Assembly (NCBI RefSeq): GCF_900112685.1
Contig: NZ_FOMS01000007.1
Location: 1-64,000 of the forward strand
Reading direction: 5' to 3'
DNA from: Roseivivax sediminis
GTDB taxonomy: Bacteria > Pseudomonadota > Alphaproteobacteria > Rhodobacterales > Rhodobacteraceae
DNA: 64,000 nucleotides
Part shown: one piece after another, positions 17,203 through 26,232 of the stretch
How positions within the stretch are numbered: the stretch's first letter is position 1
How the letters are laid out: each line of letters starts with the position of its first letter
The notes under the pieces: model-generated
What the model saw: the letters and a program-made list of their open reading frames with translations, nothing else
The model's database searches: none
What the model was told of the DNA's origin: nothing
Program-made: the position numbers and the translations under genes

Positions 17203-19332
17203 TTACTGCTGCTGCGCGGCGGTCAGCAGCGGCGTGATCCGGCGCACCGCGGCGCGGCGGTTGGCCCGTTCGGCGTCCTCGGTACGCACCAGCAGATCGC
17301 TTTCGCCGTAACCCTGAACGACCATGTTCTCGGGCGGCACGTCGAAATACTCGGTCAGCGCCAGCGCCACCGATTCCGCGCGTCGGTCCGACAGCGCGAG
17401 GTTCATTGAGGCCGAACCCACCGCGTCGGTATGCCCCTCGATCAGGAAGACCTCGCCGGGCCGCTCGTCGATGATGTCGCGCATAGCGTTGCCGAGCGCC
17501 GACAGCGCCTCGGCCTCCTCTGGCCGGATTACCGCCGAGCCGGTCTCGAAGTTGACCGAATCGACGTTGATCTCGGGCACCTGCTTGCGCACCTCGGCGA
17601 TGTTTCGCACCTGGTTGAGCGAGAACGACCGGTCGATGGTCTGCACCCCCGCATTGGCCAGCGCATTGGCCAGATCCTGTTGATCGTTGCCGCGATACTC
17701 GATCATCTGGCGCTGTTCGCTCACCTGCGGCAATTCGCTCACCGATACCTCCCGGAACGACTGCGTGTCGTCGAAGAGCACGACCTGATCGCCCGACGGC
17801 AGCGTCCGCACACGGCGCAGAACCCGGCCGTCGGCGGCGCGGATGGTCTCGATCTCGGTGCCGTCCTCGCGGATCACCACCGATCGCGTGGAACCGTCGT
17901 CGTACTGGTACGAGGTCACATTGGCGCCCGGCTGGCGCAGGAGCGCGTCGTCGTTGCGCAGCACGCGGTACTGGCCGTCACGCTCCACCACGATCCGGTC
18001 ACCGGTATCCGAGACGACCTCCTCGTTCGGTTGCAGGATGCGGTCGAGCGCGACCGCGCCCAGCGCCCCGGCCGCGGCGCCGCCGAAGAACGTGCGAAGC
18101 TTCTCGGCACGCTCGCCGTCATCCTCGTCGTCATCGTCGTCGTCGCGGCGTTCCTGACGCTCCACGTTCTCGTCGACGGCGGTGCCGAACTCCTCGTTGG
18201 AACTACGGGCGGTCTCATCAGTGATCGTCTCCTCGACCACCTCGGCGCCGTCCGTGCCCTCTTGTGCGGCCGCGGTCGACTGGGCTGCTCGGTCCTGCTC
18301 GGCCAGCGCGTCGGCGTCCTGCTGGCGCCGCTCGGCCGTTTGCGCCTCATCCTGCGGATCCTGTTGTGCCGTCTCGTCCGCCGCTTCACCCTCGGCGGAC
18401 TCGCCCTCGCCATCGGACCGCATCCGCTCGCGCAGCTCGTCCACACTGGACGCATCCTCCTCGGCCTCGGAGGACTGGACGTCCTCACCAGCTGCAGCGG
18501 GCGCGGTGCCCTCGTCCGGCGTCTCGGCACTCTCGCCGGCCGGATCGTCGCTTTCGGCCGGAGCCTCGGTCGCCGCAGGGGCGTTGCTCTCCGCGGGATC
18601 ATCGCTCTCGGCCGGCGCCTCCGCAGCTGCCGGCTCTTCGCTTTCGAGCGGACGCTCTGCCGCCGCAGGATCATCGCCCTGCGACGGTGCGTCGCCCTCG
18701 GCCGGCGCGTCATCCGCGGCCGTGGCGGCCGGCGCATCTTGCTCCGCTGACTCCGTGGTGGCTCCGCCCGCTCCCAGCGACTCCCGCAGTTCGTCCGCGC
18801 CGGTGCGGCTCTCGTCGGTCGCGGCCGAGCCGGCTTGCCCCTGGGGGTCGGTTTGCTGCGGCTCGGGCTCCGTCACCGTCTCGGGCTGTGCCGGCGCCTC
18901 CTGTTCCGGAGCGGCCTGCGGTTCCGGGTCCTCCCGAACCTCCGGCGCGGCCTCAGACTGCGGCTCGGGCGCCGCATCCTGGCCCTCGGTCTCGGGCTGA
19001 CCGCTGCCCTGACCCTGCGGCTCAGCCTGCTCTTGAGGATCGGGCTGCGCTTCCGGCGCGGGCTGTTCGGCCTGGGGAGACTCCTGCCCCCCGGCCCCCT
19101 GGCCCTGACCGTTGCCTTGGCCGTCACCCCGACCCTGATCGTTCTGCCGCTGGTCCCGGCTCTGCGACTCGGCCTCCTCGGCGTTCTCGCGCTGCTGCAG
19201 CAGGAACTGGCGGCGCTGTTCGTCGGTCATTTCCTGACCCGGTTCCTGTTCCTGTGCGAGGACCGGGGCCGGAACGACGAGGCTGAGCGACAGCGCCAGC
19301 GCCGTCGATGTTTTCAGAATGCCTGGTTTCAT
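17203..19332 (-). CDS. Large acidic OmpA-family outer-membrane/peptidoglycan-binding protein
   Basis: The 709-residue protein has three parts. A signal peptide occupies residues 1-26 (cleavage after PAPVLAQ). Residues about 30-400 form a low-complexity, strongly acidic Glu/Asp/Ala/Pro/Gln-rich stretch, probably disordered, with repeats such as APAESDDPA and a twice-used DELRE motif. A hydrophobic glycine-rich segment (FFGGAAAGALGAVALDRIL) follows. The last about 120 residues are an OmpA peptidoglycan-binding domain, with VNFETGSAVI, EGHTDAVGSASMNLALSDRR and the terminal NRRAAVRR. The start is set at ATG 19332, where the signal peptide begins; the longer frame lacks one. Confidence 0.85.
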   Translation of the reverse strand: MKPGILKTSTALALSLSLVVPAPVLAQEQEPGQEMTDEQRRQFLLQQRENAEEAESQSRDQRQNDQGRGDGQGNGQGQGAGGQESPQAEQPAPEAQPDPQEQAEPQGQGSGQPETEGQDAAPEPQSEAAPEVREDPEPQAAPEQEAPAQPETVTEPEPQQTDPQGQAGSAATDESRTGADELRESLGAGGATTESAEQDAPAATAADDAPAEGDAPSQGDDPAAAERPLESEEPAAAEAPAESDDPAESNAPAATEAPAESDDPAGESAETPDEGTAPAAAGEDVQSSEAEEDASSVDELRERMRSDGEGESAEGEAADETAQQDPQDEAQTAERRQQDADALAEQDRAAQSTAAAQEGTDGAEVVEETITDETARSSNEEFGTAVDENVERQERRDDDDDDEDDGERAEKLRTFFGGAAAGALGAVALDRILQPNEEVVSDTGDRIVVERDGQYRVLRNDDALLRQPGANVTSYQYDDGSTRSVVIREDGTEIETIRAADGRVLRRVRTLPSGDQVVLFDDTQSFREVSVSELPQVSEQRQMIEYRGNDQQDLANALANAGVQTIDRSFSLNQVRNIAEVRKQVPEINVDSVNFETGSAVIRPEEAEALSALGNAMRDIIDERPGEVFLIEGHTDAVGSASMNLALSDRRAESVALALTEYFDVPPENMVVQGYGESDLLVRTEDAERANRRAAVRRITPLLTAAQQQ

Positions 19333-19444
19333 GACATCTCCCTTCCCTTGCTGCTGCGTGCAGCGTCGGGACGAGAACGTTTCGAACGCCATGCACGGTT
19401 CCCGCAACAGCGAACACAAAACGGCAAGGGGCCGCCGAGTGCGA

Positions 19445-20704
19445 TCACATCATGTCAAGAAGCCGGCGCTTGTCACCCTCGTCCCGTTCCCGCGAGATCG
19501 CCTCGGCGAGATCCTCGAGCGAGCGGATCGAATGGCCTGCGCGAAAGCTGTCCACGTGCGGCAGCATCGCGCGGATCCCGGCGGCCTTCGGCGCGAACCC
19601 GTCCCACCGCAGGAGCGGGTTGAGCCAGATCAGCCGGCGCGACGACAGGTGCAACCGCTCCATCTCGCGACCCAGTGCGCCGGCGTCGTCGCGGTCGAGC
19701 CCGTCGGTGATCAACAGCACCACCGCGCCCTGCCCCATGACGCGGCGCGACCAGTCCCGGTTGAACGCGTGCAGGCAGGCCCCTATGCGGGTGCCGCCCT
19801 CCCAGTCCTGCGCCTCGGCGCCTGCGGCCTTCAGCGACTGGTCGACGTCGCGGGTCGCAAGGTGGCGGGTGATGTTTGTCAGCCGCGTACCGAAGGTGAA
19901 GGCGTGCACCTTCGCCCAGCCGGCACCCTTCTGGTTGGCGACGGCGTGCAGGAAATGCAGCACCATGCGCGAGTAATGCGACATGGAGCCGGAGATGTCG
20001 CAGAGCACCACGAGGCTCGGCCAGCGCATCCGCGGGCGCTGGCGGGCAAGGCGCTGCACCTCGCCGCCCTGGCGCATGGCTGCGCGGATCGTGCGCGGCC
20101 AGTCAGGCCGGCGCCCATGCGGCGCGGCGACGGCGCGACGCGAGGCGATGGGCTTTACCGGCAGCGTCAGCCGCGCCAGCATGCGCTTGGCCGCGGCGAT
20201 CTCGGCGGTCGACATCTGTTCGAAGTCGAGGCTGCGCAGGCGTTCCTCGGCCGACATGGTCTGGCTGGCGTCGACCTCGATCGGCAGCTCCTCCTCGTCT
20301 CCTAGCGGAGCCTCCTCGGGCGGAGGCGGCGGCTCCGCCCCGTCCAGCAGCGCCTCGGCGGCGCGCTTCTCGGCGGCGTCGGCGGCGCGGTCCTCCTGCA
20401 CGCCGCGCACCGCCGGGAGCATCATCGACATCATGTGTTCGAGATACCGCGGATCGCGCCAGTAGAGCCGAAAGATCTGGTGGAATACCGCCCGGTGCTC
20501 GGGGCGCGAAACGAAACAGGCGTGCAGCGTCCAGTAGAAGTCCGTGCGCGACGTGAAGCCCGCCGCCTCCACCGCGCGCACCGCGTCGATCACCCGGCCG
20601 GGGCCGACGGGAAGGCCGGCGGCGCGCAGGGCGCGCGCGAAATGGGTAATGTTGTGCGCGAGCCTCGGATTATCGGGCACGTCGATCGGGGCGTATCGCG
20701 GCAT
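19445..20704 (-). CDS. VWA-domain (CoxE-like) protein
   Basis: The 419-residue protein belongs to the VWA_CoxE family. The C-terminal VWA domain has the metal-ion-dependent adhesion site DISGSMS near residue 245. An acidic linker (PPPPPEEAPLGDEEELPIEVD) separates it from the helical N-terminal part. It follows a MoxR ATPase gene, the usual pairing in which the ATPase and VWA protein act as a metallochaperone-like maturation system. No CO dehydrogenase or other client gene is nearby. The start ATG 20704 is chosen because upstream the frame runs through the intergenic element. Confidence 0.85.
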   Translation of the reverse strand: MPRYAPIDVPDNPRLAHNITHFARALRAAGLPVGPGRVIDAVRAVEAAGFTSRTDFYWTLHACFVSRPEHRAVFHQIFRLYWRDPRYLEHMMSMMLPAVRGVQEDRAADAAEKRAAEALLDGAEPPPPPEEAPLGDEEELPIEVDASQTMSAEERLRSLDFEQMSTAEIAAAKRMLARLTLPVKPIASRRAVAAPHGRRPDWPRTIRAAMRQGGEVQRLARQRPRMRWPSLVVLCDISGSMSHYSRMVLHFLHAVANQKGAGWAKVHAFTFGTRLTNITRHLATRDVDQSLKAAGAEAQDWEGGTRIGACLHAFNRDWSRRVMGQGAVVLLITDGLDRDDAGALGREMERLHLSSRRLIWLNPLLRWDGFAPKAAGIRAMLPHVDSFRAGHSIRSLEDLAEAISRERDEGDKRRLLDMM

Positions 20705-20712
20705 CAGTCTGC

Positions 20713-20804
20713 GTGGGGGCGCTGCCCCCACACCCCCGGGATATTTGCGGGCAGATGAACCCAGGGGCGCGCACGCCTGCTTCTTTGGGCTCCAAATACT
20801 CGCG
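20713..20804. repeat. Recurrent intergenic element (copy 2, inverted pair)
   Basis: This copy lies between the MoxR gene and the VWA gene. It holds a perfect 8-bp hairpin GTGGGGGC/GCCCCCAC (20713-20731, loop GCT), then CCCGGGATATTTGCGGGCAG on the plus strand. At 20780-20802 comes the oppositely oriented motif, which on the minus strand reads GAGTATTTGGAGCCCAAAG plus AAG. It therefore looks like two element ends facing each other. Confidence 0.7.
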
Positions 20805-20831
20805 GCATGACGGTGGGTCCGGGCGTGTCTT

Positions 20832-21737
20832 TCATGAGGCGAGATCCGCGCGGGCCTCGTCCAGAAGCCGCGCCGCCTCCGAGCCCTGCACCTTCTGGAT
20901 GTCATCCTGGTACTTCAGCACCGCGCCCAGCGTGTCCGAGATGACCTCGGGCGAGAGGTCGATCACGTCGAGCGCGAGAAGGCACTTGGCCCAGTCGATG
21001 GTCTCGGCCACGCCGGGGCGCTTGAAGAGGTCCTCGGTGCGCAGGCGCTGGACGAAGGCGACGACCTCGCGGCTGAGCGCGGCGGAAGCTTCGGGCGCGC
21101 GGGCGGCGAGGATCTCGATCTCGCGGTCGAAGCCGGGATAGTCGACCCAGTGGTAGAGGCAGCGGCGCTTGAGCGCGTCGTGTACCTCGCGCGTGCGGTT
21201 GGAGGTCAGGACCACGATCGGCGGCTCGGGCGCGGCGATGGTGCCGAGCTCGGGGATCGTCACCTGGAAATCCGACAGCGCCTCGAGGAGGAACGCCTCG
21301 AACGGCTCGTCGGTACGGTCAAGCTCGTCGATCAGCAGGACCGGCGGGCCGCCCGGTTGCGGGCGCATCGCCTCCAGGAGCGGCCGGGCGATGAGGTACT
21401 CCTCCGAGAAGAGCTCGTCCTGCAAGGCCGAGCGGTCGGCGCCGCCCGCCGCCTCGGCGGTGCGGATCGCCACCATCTGCGCGGGGAAGTTCCATTCGTA
21501 GACCGCGCTTCCCGCGTCCAGTCCCTCGTAGCATTGCAGGCGGATCAGGCGGCGGCCGAGCGCGGCCGCGAGCGCCTTGGCGATCTCGGTCTTGCCGGTG
21601 CCGGCCTCCCCTTCCAGGAATAGCGGCCGCCCGAGCGTCAGCGCGAGATAGGTCACCGTCGCCAGCGGCCGGCCGCAGACATAGCCCGCCGCGCCCAGCC
21701 GGGTCTGGACGTCGTCGATGGACGTGACTGCACTCAT
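20832..21737 (-). CDS. MoxR-family AAA+ ATPase
   Basis: The 301-residue AAA+ ATPase of the MoxR group has Walker A GEAGTGKTEIAKALA near residue 42, Walker B VLLIDELDR near residue 128 and sensor 1 VVLTSNRTREVHDALKRRC. MoxR ATPases work with VWA proteins to insert cofactors or remodel clients, and a VWA gene follows about 130 bases downstream. The pair resembles CoxD-CoxE, but no coxSML genes are present. Confidence 0.92.
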   Translation of the reverse strand: MSAVTSIDDVQTRLGAAGYVCGRPLATVTYLALTLGRPLFLEGEAGTGKTEIAKALAAALGRRLIRLQCYEGLDAGSAVYEWNFPAQMVAIRTAEAAGGADRSALQDELFSEEYLIARPLLEAMRPQPGGPPVLLIDELDRTDEPFEAFLLEALSDFQVTIPELGTIAAPEPPIVVLTSNRTREVHDALKRRCLYHWVDYPGFDREIEILAARAPEASAALSREVVAFVQRLRTEDLFKRPGVAETIDWAKCLLALDVIDLSPEVISDTLGAVLKYQDDIQKVQGSEAARLLDEARADLAS

Positions 21738-22011
21738 GCGGGGCTCCCTCTTGGCGGCATGTCCCGACTTGCTCGCCCGCCGGGACCGGGTGGGTCAAGT
21801 ATGCATAGGTCGCACGGCCGCTACCCCGCGCTGCTGCGACCCGATTGACGCGGCACCGCGCGCGCCGGTAGCTTCCATTGCAACGCGGTCGGGTTTACCG
21901 CCCCGGAGCGAAGGGGCAGTGAACGGGCAGGCCCCACCGGGGCCACGGCACCCGGCACGGGGATGGGCAGATCGCCATGACGAGACGACCTTACGGGATT
22001 CCGGGCGACCC

Positions 22012-23040
22012 ATGCGCGTGACCGCGGTGACCTGCGTGAAGAACGAGGGCCCGTTCCTGCTGGAATGGATCGCGTTCAACCGCGTCATCGGCGTCACCGA
22101 TCACCTGTTCTATTCCAACGACTGCACCGACGGGACCGACGCGCTTCTGGACGCGCTCGCCGCGGCAGAGGTGGTGGAGCATCGCGCCAATCCCGCGAAG
22201 GGCCGCCATTACCAGATGGAGGCGCTGAAGGACGCGCGCCGCCGCCGCCTTGTGAAGACGGCCGATTGGGTGTGGATCGCGGACGTGGACGAGTTTCTCA
22301 ACATCCACGTGGGCGATCACACGATCCCCGCGCTTATCGCGGCCTGCGGCGATCCGCAGGCGATCTCCGTGCCGTTCCAGTTCTTCGCCAATGCCGGGGT
22401 GGAGGCGTTCAAGGACCGCCCCATCATCGAGCAGTTCACCTGGTCGCACAATCCCGACCTCTGGTGTGGCGAAACGGCGATCGAGGTCAAGTCGCTGGTG
22501 CGCAAGGAATTCCCGCTGGCCTATTACGGTGCGCACCGGCCGTTCCACGACCCCGAGGGCCCGGCCGACAAAGGCCTCGCCTGGACCGACGCCGCCGGCC
22601 GCCAGGTGCCGCGCCCGTTCCGCCGGCACGCCAACAAGCGCCGCATCCGAGCGCTCCCGGCGAAGGGCGCGCGCGCCTTCGCCACGCTCAACCACTACGC
22701 CCTGCGCTCGGCCGAGAGCTACCTCGTCAAGACCGACCGCGGCGACGTGAACCGCGAGAACCGCACCTTTGACGTCACCTATTGGCGCGAGCGCAACGAT
22801 GCCGCGTGGCAGGACGCCTCCATCCACCGCTACCTGCCGGCCCTTACGGCGGAGATCGACCGGCTGAAGGCCCTGCCGGGTGTCGCCGCGCTGCACGACG
22901 CCGCCGTCGCAGCCCATCGTGCGCGCGCCGCCGCGCTCATCTCGGATCCGCATTACCGCGCCCTGCTGGGTGCGCTCCGCGCCGCGCCGCGCCTGCCGCC
23001 GACCGAAGCCGCCCTTCGCGCGGAGCTGGGCCTCGCATGA
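22012..23040 (+). CDS. Glycosyltransferase, family 2-like (Glyco_tranf_2_4 type)
   Basis: The 342-residue protein begins with TAVTCVKNEGPFLLEWIAFN and continues through the nucleotide-sugar binding block to the DxD-like motif WIADVDEF near residue 85. These are features of the Glyco_tranf_2_4 group (formerly lumped with DUF23/GT92). The LNHYALRSAESYLVKTDRG segment is shared with the second glycosyltransferase at 23733-26072, so the two are paralogous. No membrane segment is seen. It overlaps the next gene (ATGA), and the three-gene run probably modifies a surface glycan. The start is ATG 22012. Confidence 0.85.
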   Translation: MRVTAVTCVKNEGPFLLEWIAFNRVIGVTDHLFYSNDCTDGTDALLDALAAAEVVEHRANPAKGRHYQMEALKDARRRRLVKTADWVWIADVDEFLNIHVGDHTIPALIAACGDPQAISVPFQFFANAGVEAFKDRPIIEQFTWSHNPDLWCGETAIEVKSLVRKEFPLAYYGAHRPFHDPEGPADKGLAWTDAAGRQVPRPFRRHANKRRIRALPAKGARAFATLNHYALRSAESYLVKTDRGDVNRENRTFDVTYWRERNDAAWQDASIHRYLPALTAEIDRLKALPGVAALHDAAVAAHRARAAALISDPHYRALLGALRAAPRLPPTEAALRAELGLA

Positions 23041-23729
23041 TCATCAATCTCGGCCTGCCCAAGACCGGCACCACCACGCTGTCGCGGGCTCTGCGCCGCG
23101 CGGGGCTCAGTACCGCTGACTGGAAGGTGCGCGCCGGTCAGACCGACGATGCCGCCATGCACGGCGCCTTCGTCGGAGAGATCCTCTATACCGACTATTT
23201 CGCTACCGGCGATCCGCTTGCGCGGCTGAAGGTCTTCGACGGAATCACCGAGATGAACGCCCTGTCACCGCGCGGCAATTACTGGCCGCAGACCGACTGG
23301 GCGCTGATCGACGCAATGCGCACGCATCATCCCGAGACGCGGTTCATCCTGTCCTGGCGCGACCCGGCCAGGACCGCCGGCAGCATGATGCGCTGGAAGG
23401 CAATGGGCACACGCCGCCTGCCGCGCCACCAGGTGCCCGGCCTGCCTAAGGGCTGGGGCGGCACCGAAACCGAACTGGCGCGCTGGATCGACGGGCACCA
23501 GCGCTTCTGCGCCGCGATCTTCGCCGGCTCGGACCGGTTCCTGGCCTACGACATCGAGGATCGGGAGGCTCCGGCGCGGATCGGCGCCTTCATCGGCCGC
23601 GCGCTGCCCTGGTGGGGGGTGTCCAACAGCAATCCCGAAGCCGACGAAGCCGCGGTGCCAGACACCGATCCGACCGAAGAGGCCGGCACGGCCGATGAGG
23701 TCCCACCCCTTCCGCGCGAGGCGCGCTGA
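23037..23729 (+). CDS. Sulfotransferase-family protein
   Basis: The 230-residue protein starts with INLGLPKTGTTTLSRALRRA, the P-loop-like PAPS-binding motif of sulfotransferases. The LSWRDPARTAGSMMRWK block near residue 105 corresponds to the second PAPS-binding region. It could sulfate a carbohydrate made by the flanking glycosyltransferases. The C-terminal about 30 residues are acidic and low in complexity. It is translationally coupled to the upstream gene by a four-base overlap. Confidence 0.8.
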   Translation: MIINLGLPKTGTTTLSRALRRAGLSTADWKVRAGQTDDAAMHGAFVGEILYTDYFATGDPLARLKVFDGITEMNALSPRGNYWPQTDWALIDAMRTHHPETRFILSWRDPARTAGSMMRWKAMGTRRLPRHQVPGLPKGWGGTETELARWIDGHQRFCAAIFAGSDRFLAYDIEDREAPARIGAFIGRALPWWGVSNSNPEADEAAVPDTDPTEEAGTADEVPPLPREAR

Positions 23730-23732
23730 GCG

Positions 23733-26072
23733 ATGCGCATCCACCTTCTTGTCGGCCCGTCGGAGCGCGCCGCGGCGCGGCTGCGCGGACTTCTGAAGGA
23801 CAAGGCCGGTGCGCTCGCCAGGCTCCGGATCGGCGCGCCCGACTGGAACCCGATCCGGCTCTATCTCGCCTGCTCCGAGCCCGACATCTCCAGTATCCTG
23901 CGCTTCGCCCGCGGCTACCGCAGCGTCGGCGCGCAGACGCGGCTTCTGGCAGAGCTCGAGTCGCAGATCGACGCGCTCGGACATATCGGGATCGACACGC
24001 TGGTCATCGTCTCGGGCCATCTCGGCCGCCTCATGCCGCGCCCGGAGGAGCTGCGGCGCCTGCGCGTGCTCCTGTCGCGCCTCTCCGGCGACATCCGCAT
24101 CACCGCGCATGTCGAGGAGCAGTCCCGCCACCTCGCCCGCCTCTATCCCGGCCGCGTCGCGGAAGGGCGGATCACGCCGCTCGCCGCCGAGCTCGCGCTC
24201 GCGCGCGATCCGGGGCCGTGGTGGGATGGCGCGCTCTCGCGCTGGCCGGACGCGCGGCCCTATCTCGCCCGCTACCCGATGCTGGAGGCGCCGGCCCACT
24301 GGCTCGACTACGAAGCGCTCGTCGCGCATTGGGAGGACACGTTCGGCGCCGGCAGCATGACGCTGCGCCCGCTCGACCTCGGGCGCCTGGCGTCCGGGGA
24401 CGCGCCTCAGGTTCTGGCCGAGGCGCTGAGCCTCGACACCCGGCTCGGCCCGGCCGAGCCGATGGCGCTCGGCGCGCCGCCAAGCGCCGCCACCACAACG
24501 CGCCTGCGCCGCTTCAACGAGGTGCTGCTCGCCTGGCAGGCCAGACGCGGCCTGCACTGCCCGCGCGACCTGCGCCGCCGCTTCGCGCGTGAGATCGCGG
24601 TGGACGGCCCCGCGCTCGACCCCGGCGCGCTTTCGGCGGTGTCGGAGCGGTTCGCGGCGGCCAACGCGCGTCTAGAAGCGCGCTTTCCGGCGCTGGCCGG
24701 CCACCTGTCGCCCCCGGCCCCCGCCAAACCCTGGGCCGAGGCCGATCCGCTCTTCGGCTACCGCGCGACGCAGTACCTCACCGCGTTCGGCCCTGCGCTG
24801 GAGCGTAACGGCAAGTCGATCCCCGAGATGAAGGCCGCCGACCGCGCCGAGGACGAAGCGGCAAGTCGGGCCGCGCCCACCGAGGGGCTGACCGACACCG
24901 CGCGCGAGGTTCTGCCGCCGCTCGCGCGCATGCACGTCCAGAAACTCAAGGGCTCGCCCTACGCGCCACACAACCGGCTCGGCAGAGTGAACGAGGAGGA
25001 ACTTGCGGCCCCCTACCCGCCGACGCCCAAGCGGGTCCTGCCCGAGGGCACCTCGGGCCGCGTGATCGTCGGCTGCATGAAGAACGAAGGCCCCTACATC
25101 GTCGAATGGGTGGCCTACCATCGCGCCATCGGCATCGACCACTTCCTCATCTACACCAACGGATGCGACGACGGCACAGACGCGATCCTGTCGCGGCTGC
25201 AAACGATGGGTGTCGTGCAACACCGGTCCAATGACAATTGGACGGGCAACTCGCCCCAGCAGCACGCGCTCAACCGGGCTCTGACAGAGCCGGTGATCCG
25301 CGACGCCGAGTGGATCATCCACATCGACGTGGACGAGTTCATCAACGTGCGCTGCGGCGACGGCACGCTCGACGCCTTCCTGGCCCGCGTGCCCGAGGCG
25401 ACCAACGTCGCCATGACCTGGCGGCTCTTCGGCCATGACGGCGTGGCGCGGCTCTCGGACCGTTTCGTCATCGACCAGTTCGAGGCATGCGCGCCTGCCT
25501 TCTGCCCCAAGCCCCACACCGCGTGGGGCTACAAGACAATGTCCCGCAACATCGGCGCCTATCAGAAGATCTCGTGCCACCGCCCCAACAAGCTGGCGCC
25601 CGGATTCGAGGACCGCGTGCGCTGGGTCAACGGCTCGGGCGCCGACATCACGCGCGCGGCGGCCCGGAACGGCTGGCGGTCTTCCAAGGGCACGATCGGC
25701 TACGACCTTCTGCAACTGAACCACTATGCGCTGCGCTCGGCCGAGAGCTTCCTCATCAAGCGCCAGCGCGGCCGCGCGCTGCATGTGGACCGGTCCATCG
25801 GGCTGAATTACTGGATCCGCATGGATTGGTCGGGTGCCCGCGACATCACCATCAAGCGCAATCTGCCGCGCTTGCGGGCCGAATACGATCGCCTGATGGC
25901 GGATCCCGAACTGGCACGGCTGCACGCGGATGCTCTCGCCTGGCACCGCGCCAAGGCCGAGGAACTGCACGCCACGCCCGAATTCGAGGATCTCTACACG
26001 CGGGCGCTCTCCCTCCGCCTGACCGAGACCGAGCGCGTCGCCTACGCTCTTGCCCTCGACACGGAAAGCTGA
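23733..26072 (+). CDS. Two-domain protein: degenerate sulfotransferase-like N-terminus fused to a glycosyltransferase
   Basis: The 779-residue protein has two halves. Residues 1-about 330 resemble alphaproteobacterial sulfotransferase-like proteins (WLDYEALVAHWEDTFGAGSM near residue 190), but the nucleotide-binding loop is replaced by GPSERAAARL. Residues about 440-740 are a Glyco_tranf_2_4 domain: VIVGCMKNEGPYIVEWVAYH, the DxD-like IHIDVDEFINV and LNHYALRSAESFLIKRQRG. That half is paralogous to the protein encoded at 22012-23040. It starts four bases after the sulfotransferase stop. The acceptor and the role of the N-terminal half are unknown. Confidence 0.75.
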   Translation: MRIHLLVGPSERAAARLRGLLKDKAGALARLRIGAPDWNPIRLYLACSEPDISSILRFARGYRSVGAQTRLLAELESQIDALGHIGIDTLVIVSGHLGRLMPRPEELRRLRVLLSRLSGDIRITAHVEEQSRHLARLYPGRVAEGRITPLAAELALARDPGPWWDGALSRWPDARPYLARYPMLEAPAHWLDYEALVAHWEDTFGAGSMTLRPLDLGRLASGDAPQVLAEALSLDTRLGPAEPMALGAPPSAATTTRLRRFNEVLLAWQARRGLHCPRDLRRRFAREIAVDGPALDPGALSAVSERFAAANARLEARFPALAGHLSPPAPAKPWAEADPLFGYRATQYLTAFGPALERNGKSIPEMKAADRAEDEAASRAAPTEGLTDTAREVLPPLARMHVQKLKGSPYAPHNRLGRVNEEELAAPYPPTPKRVLPEGTSGRVIVGCMKNEGPYIVEWVAYHRAIGIDHFLIYTNGCDDGTDAILSRLQTMGVVQHRSNDNWTGNSPQQHALNRALTEPVIRDAEWIIHIDVDEFINVRCGDGTLDAFLARVPEATNVAMTWRLFGHDGVARLSDRFVIDQFEACAPAFCPKPHTAWGYKTMSRNIGAYQKISCHRPNKLAPGFEDRVRWVNGSGADITRAAARNGWRSSKGTIGYDLLQLNHYALRSAESFLIKRQRGRALHVDRSIGLNYWIRMDWSGARDITIKRNLPRLRAEYDRLMADPELARLHADALAWHRAKAEELHATPEFEDLYTRALSLRLTETERVAYALALDTES

Positions 26073-26232
26073 GTTGGCCCCGCTCCCGAAGGCACAGGGC
26101 AGACCGGCCTTGTCTGCCACGAACTTCTCTTAATTTCCCAAGGGCGGGCGCATTTCCGCCCAGATACGCGCGCAATGTCCGGACCGAGGCTGGCTGTCCG
26201 GCCGGATCGGGTAAAGCAGGGACGAGTTGGCA

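Noticed and set aside
18182-19000. A Ser/Ala-rich plus-strand frame opposite the OmpA-type gene
   Set aside because: It is the complement of the repetitive acidic coding sequence. The minus strand has the signal peptide and OmpA domain.
20705-20905. N-terminal extension of the VWA protein by 67 residues
   Set aside because: The extension reads through the recurrent intergenic hairpin element and into the end of the MoxR gene; ATG 20704 is a better start.
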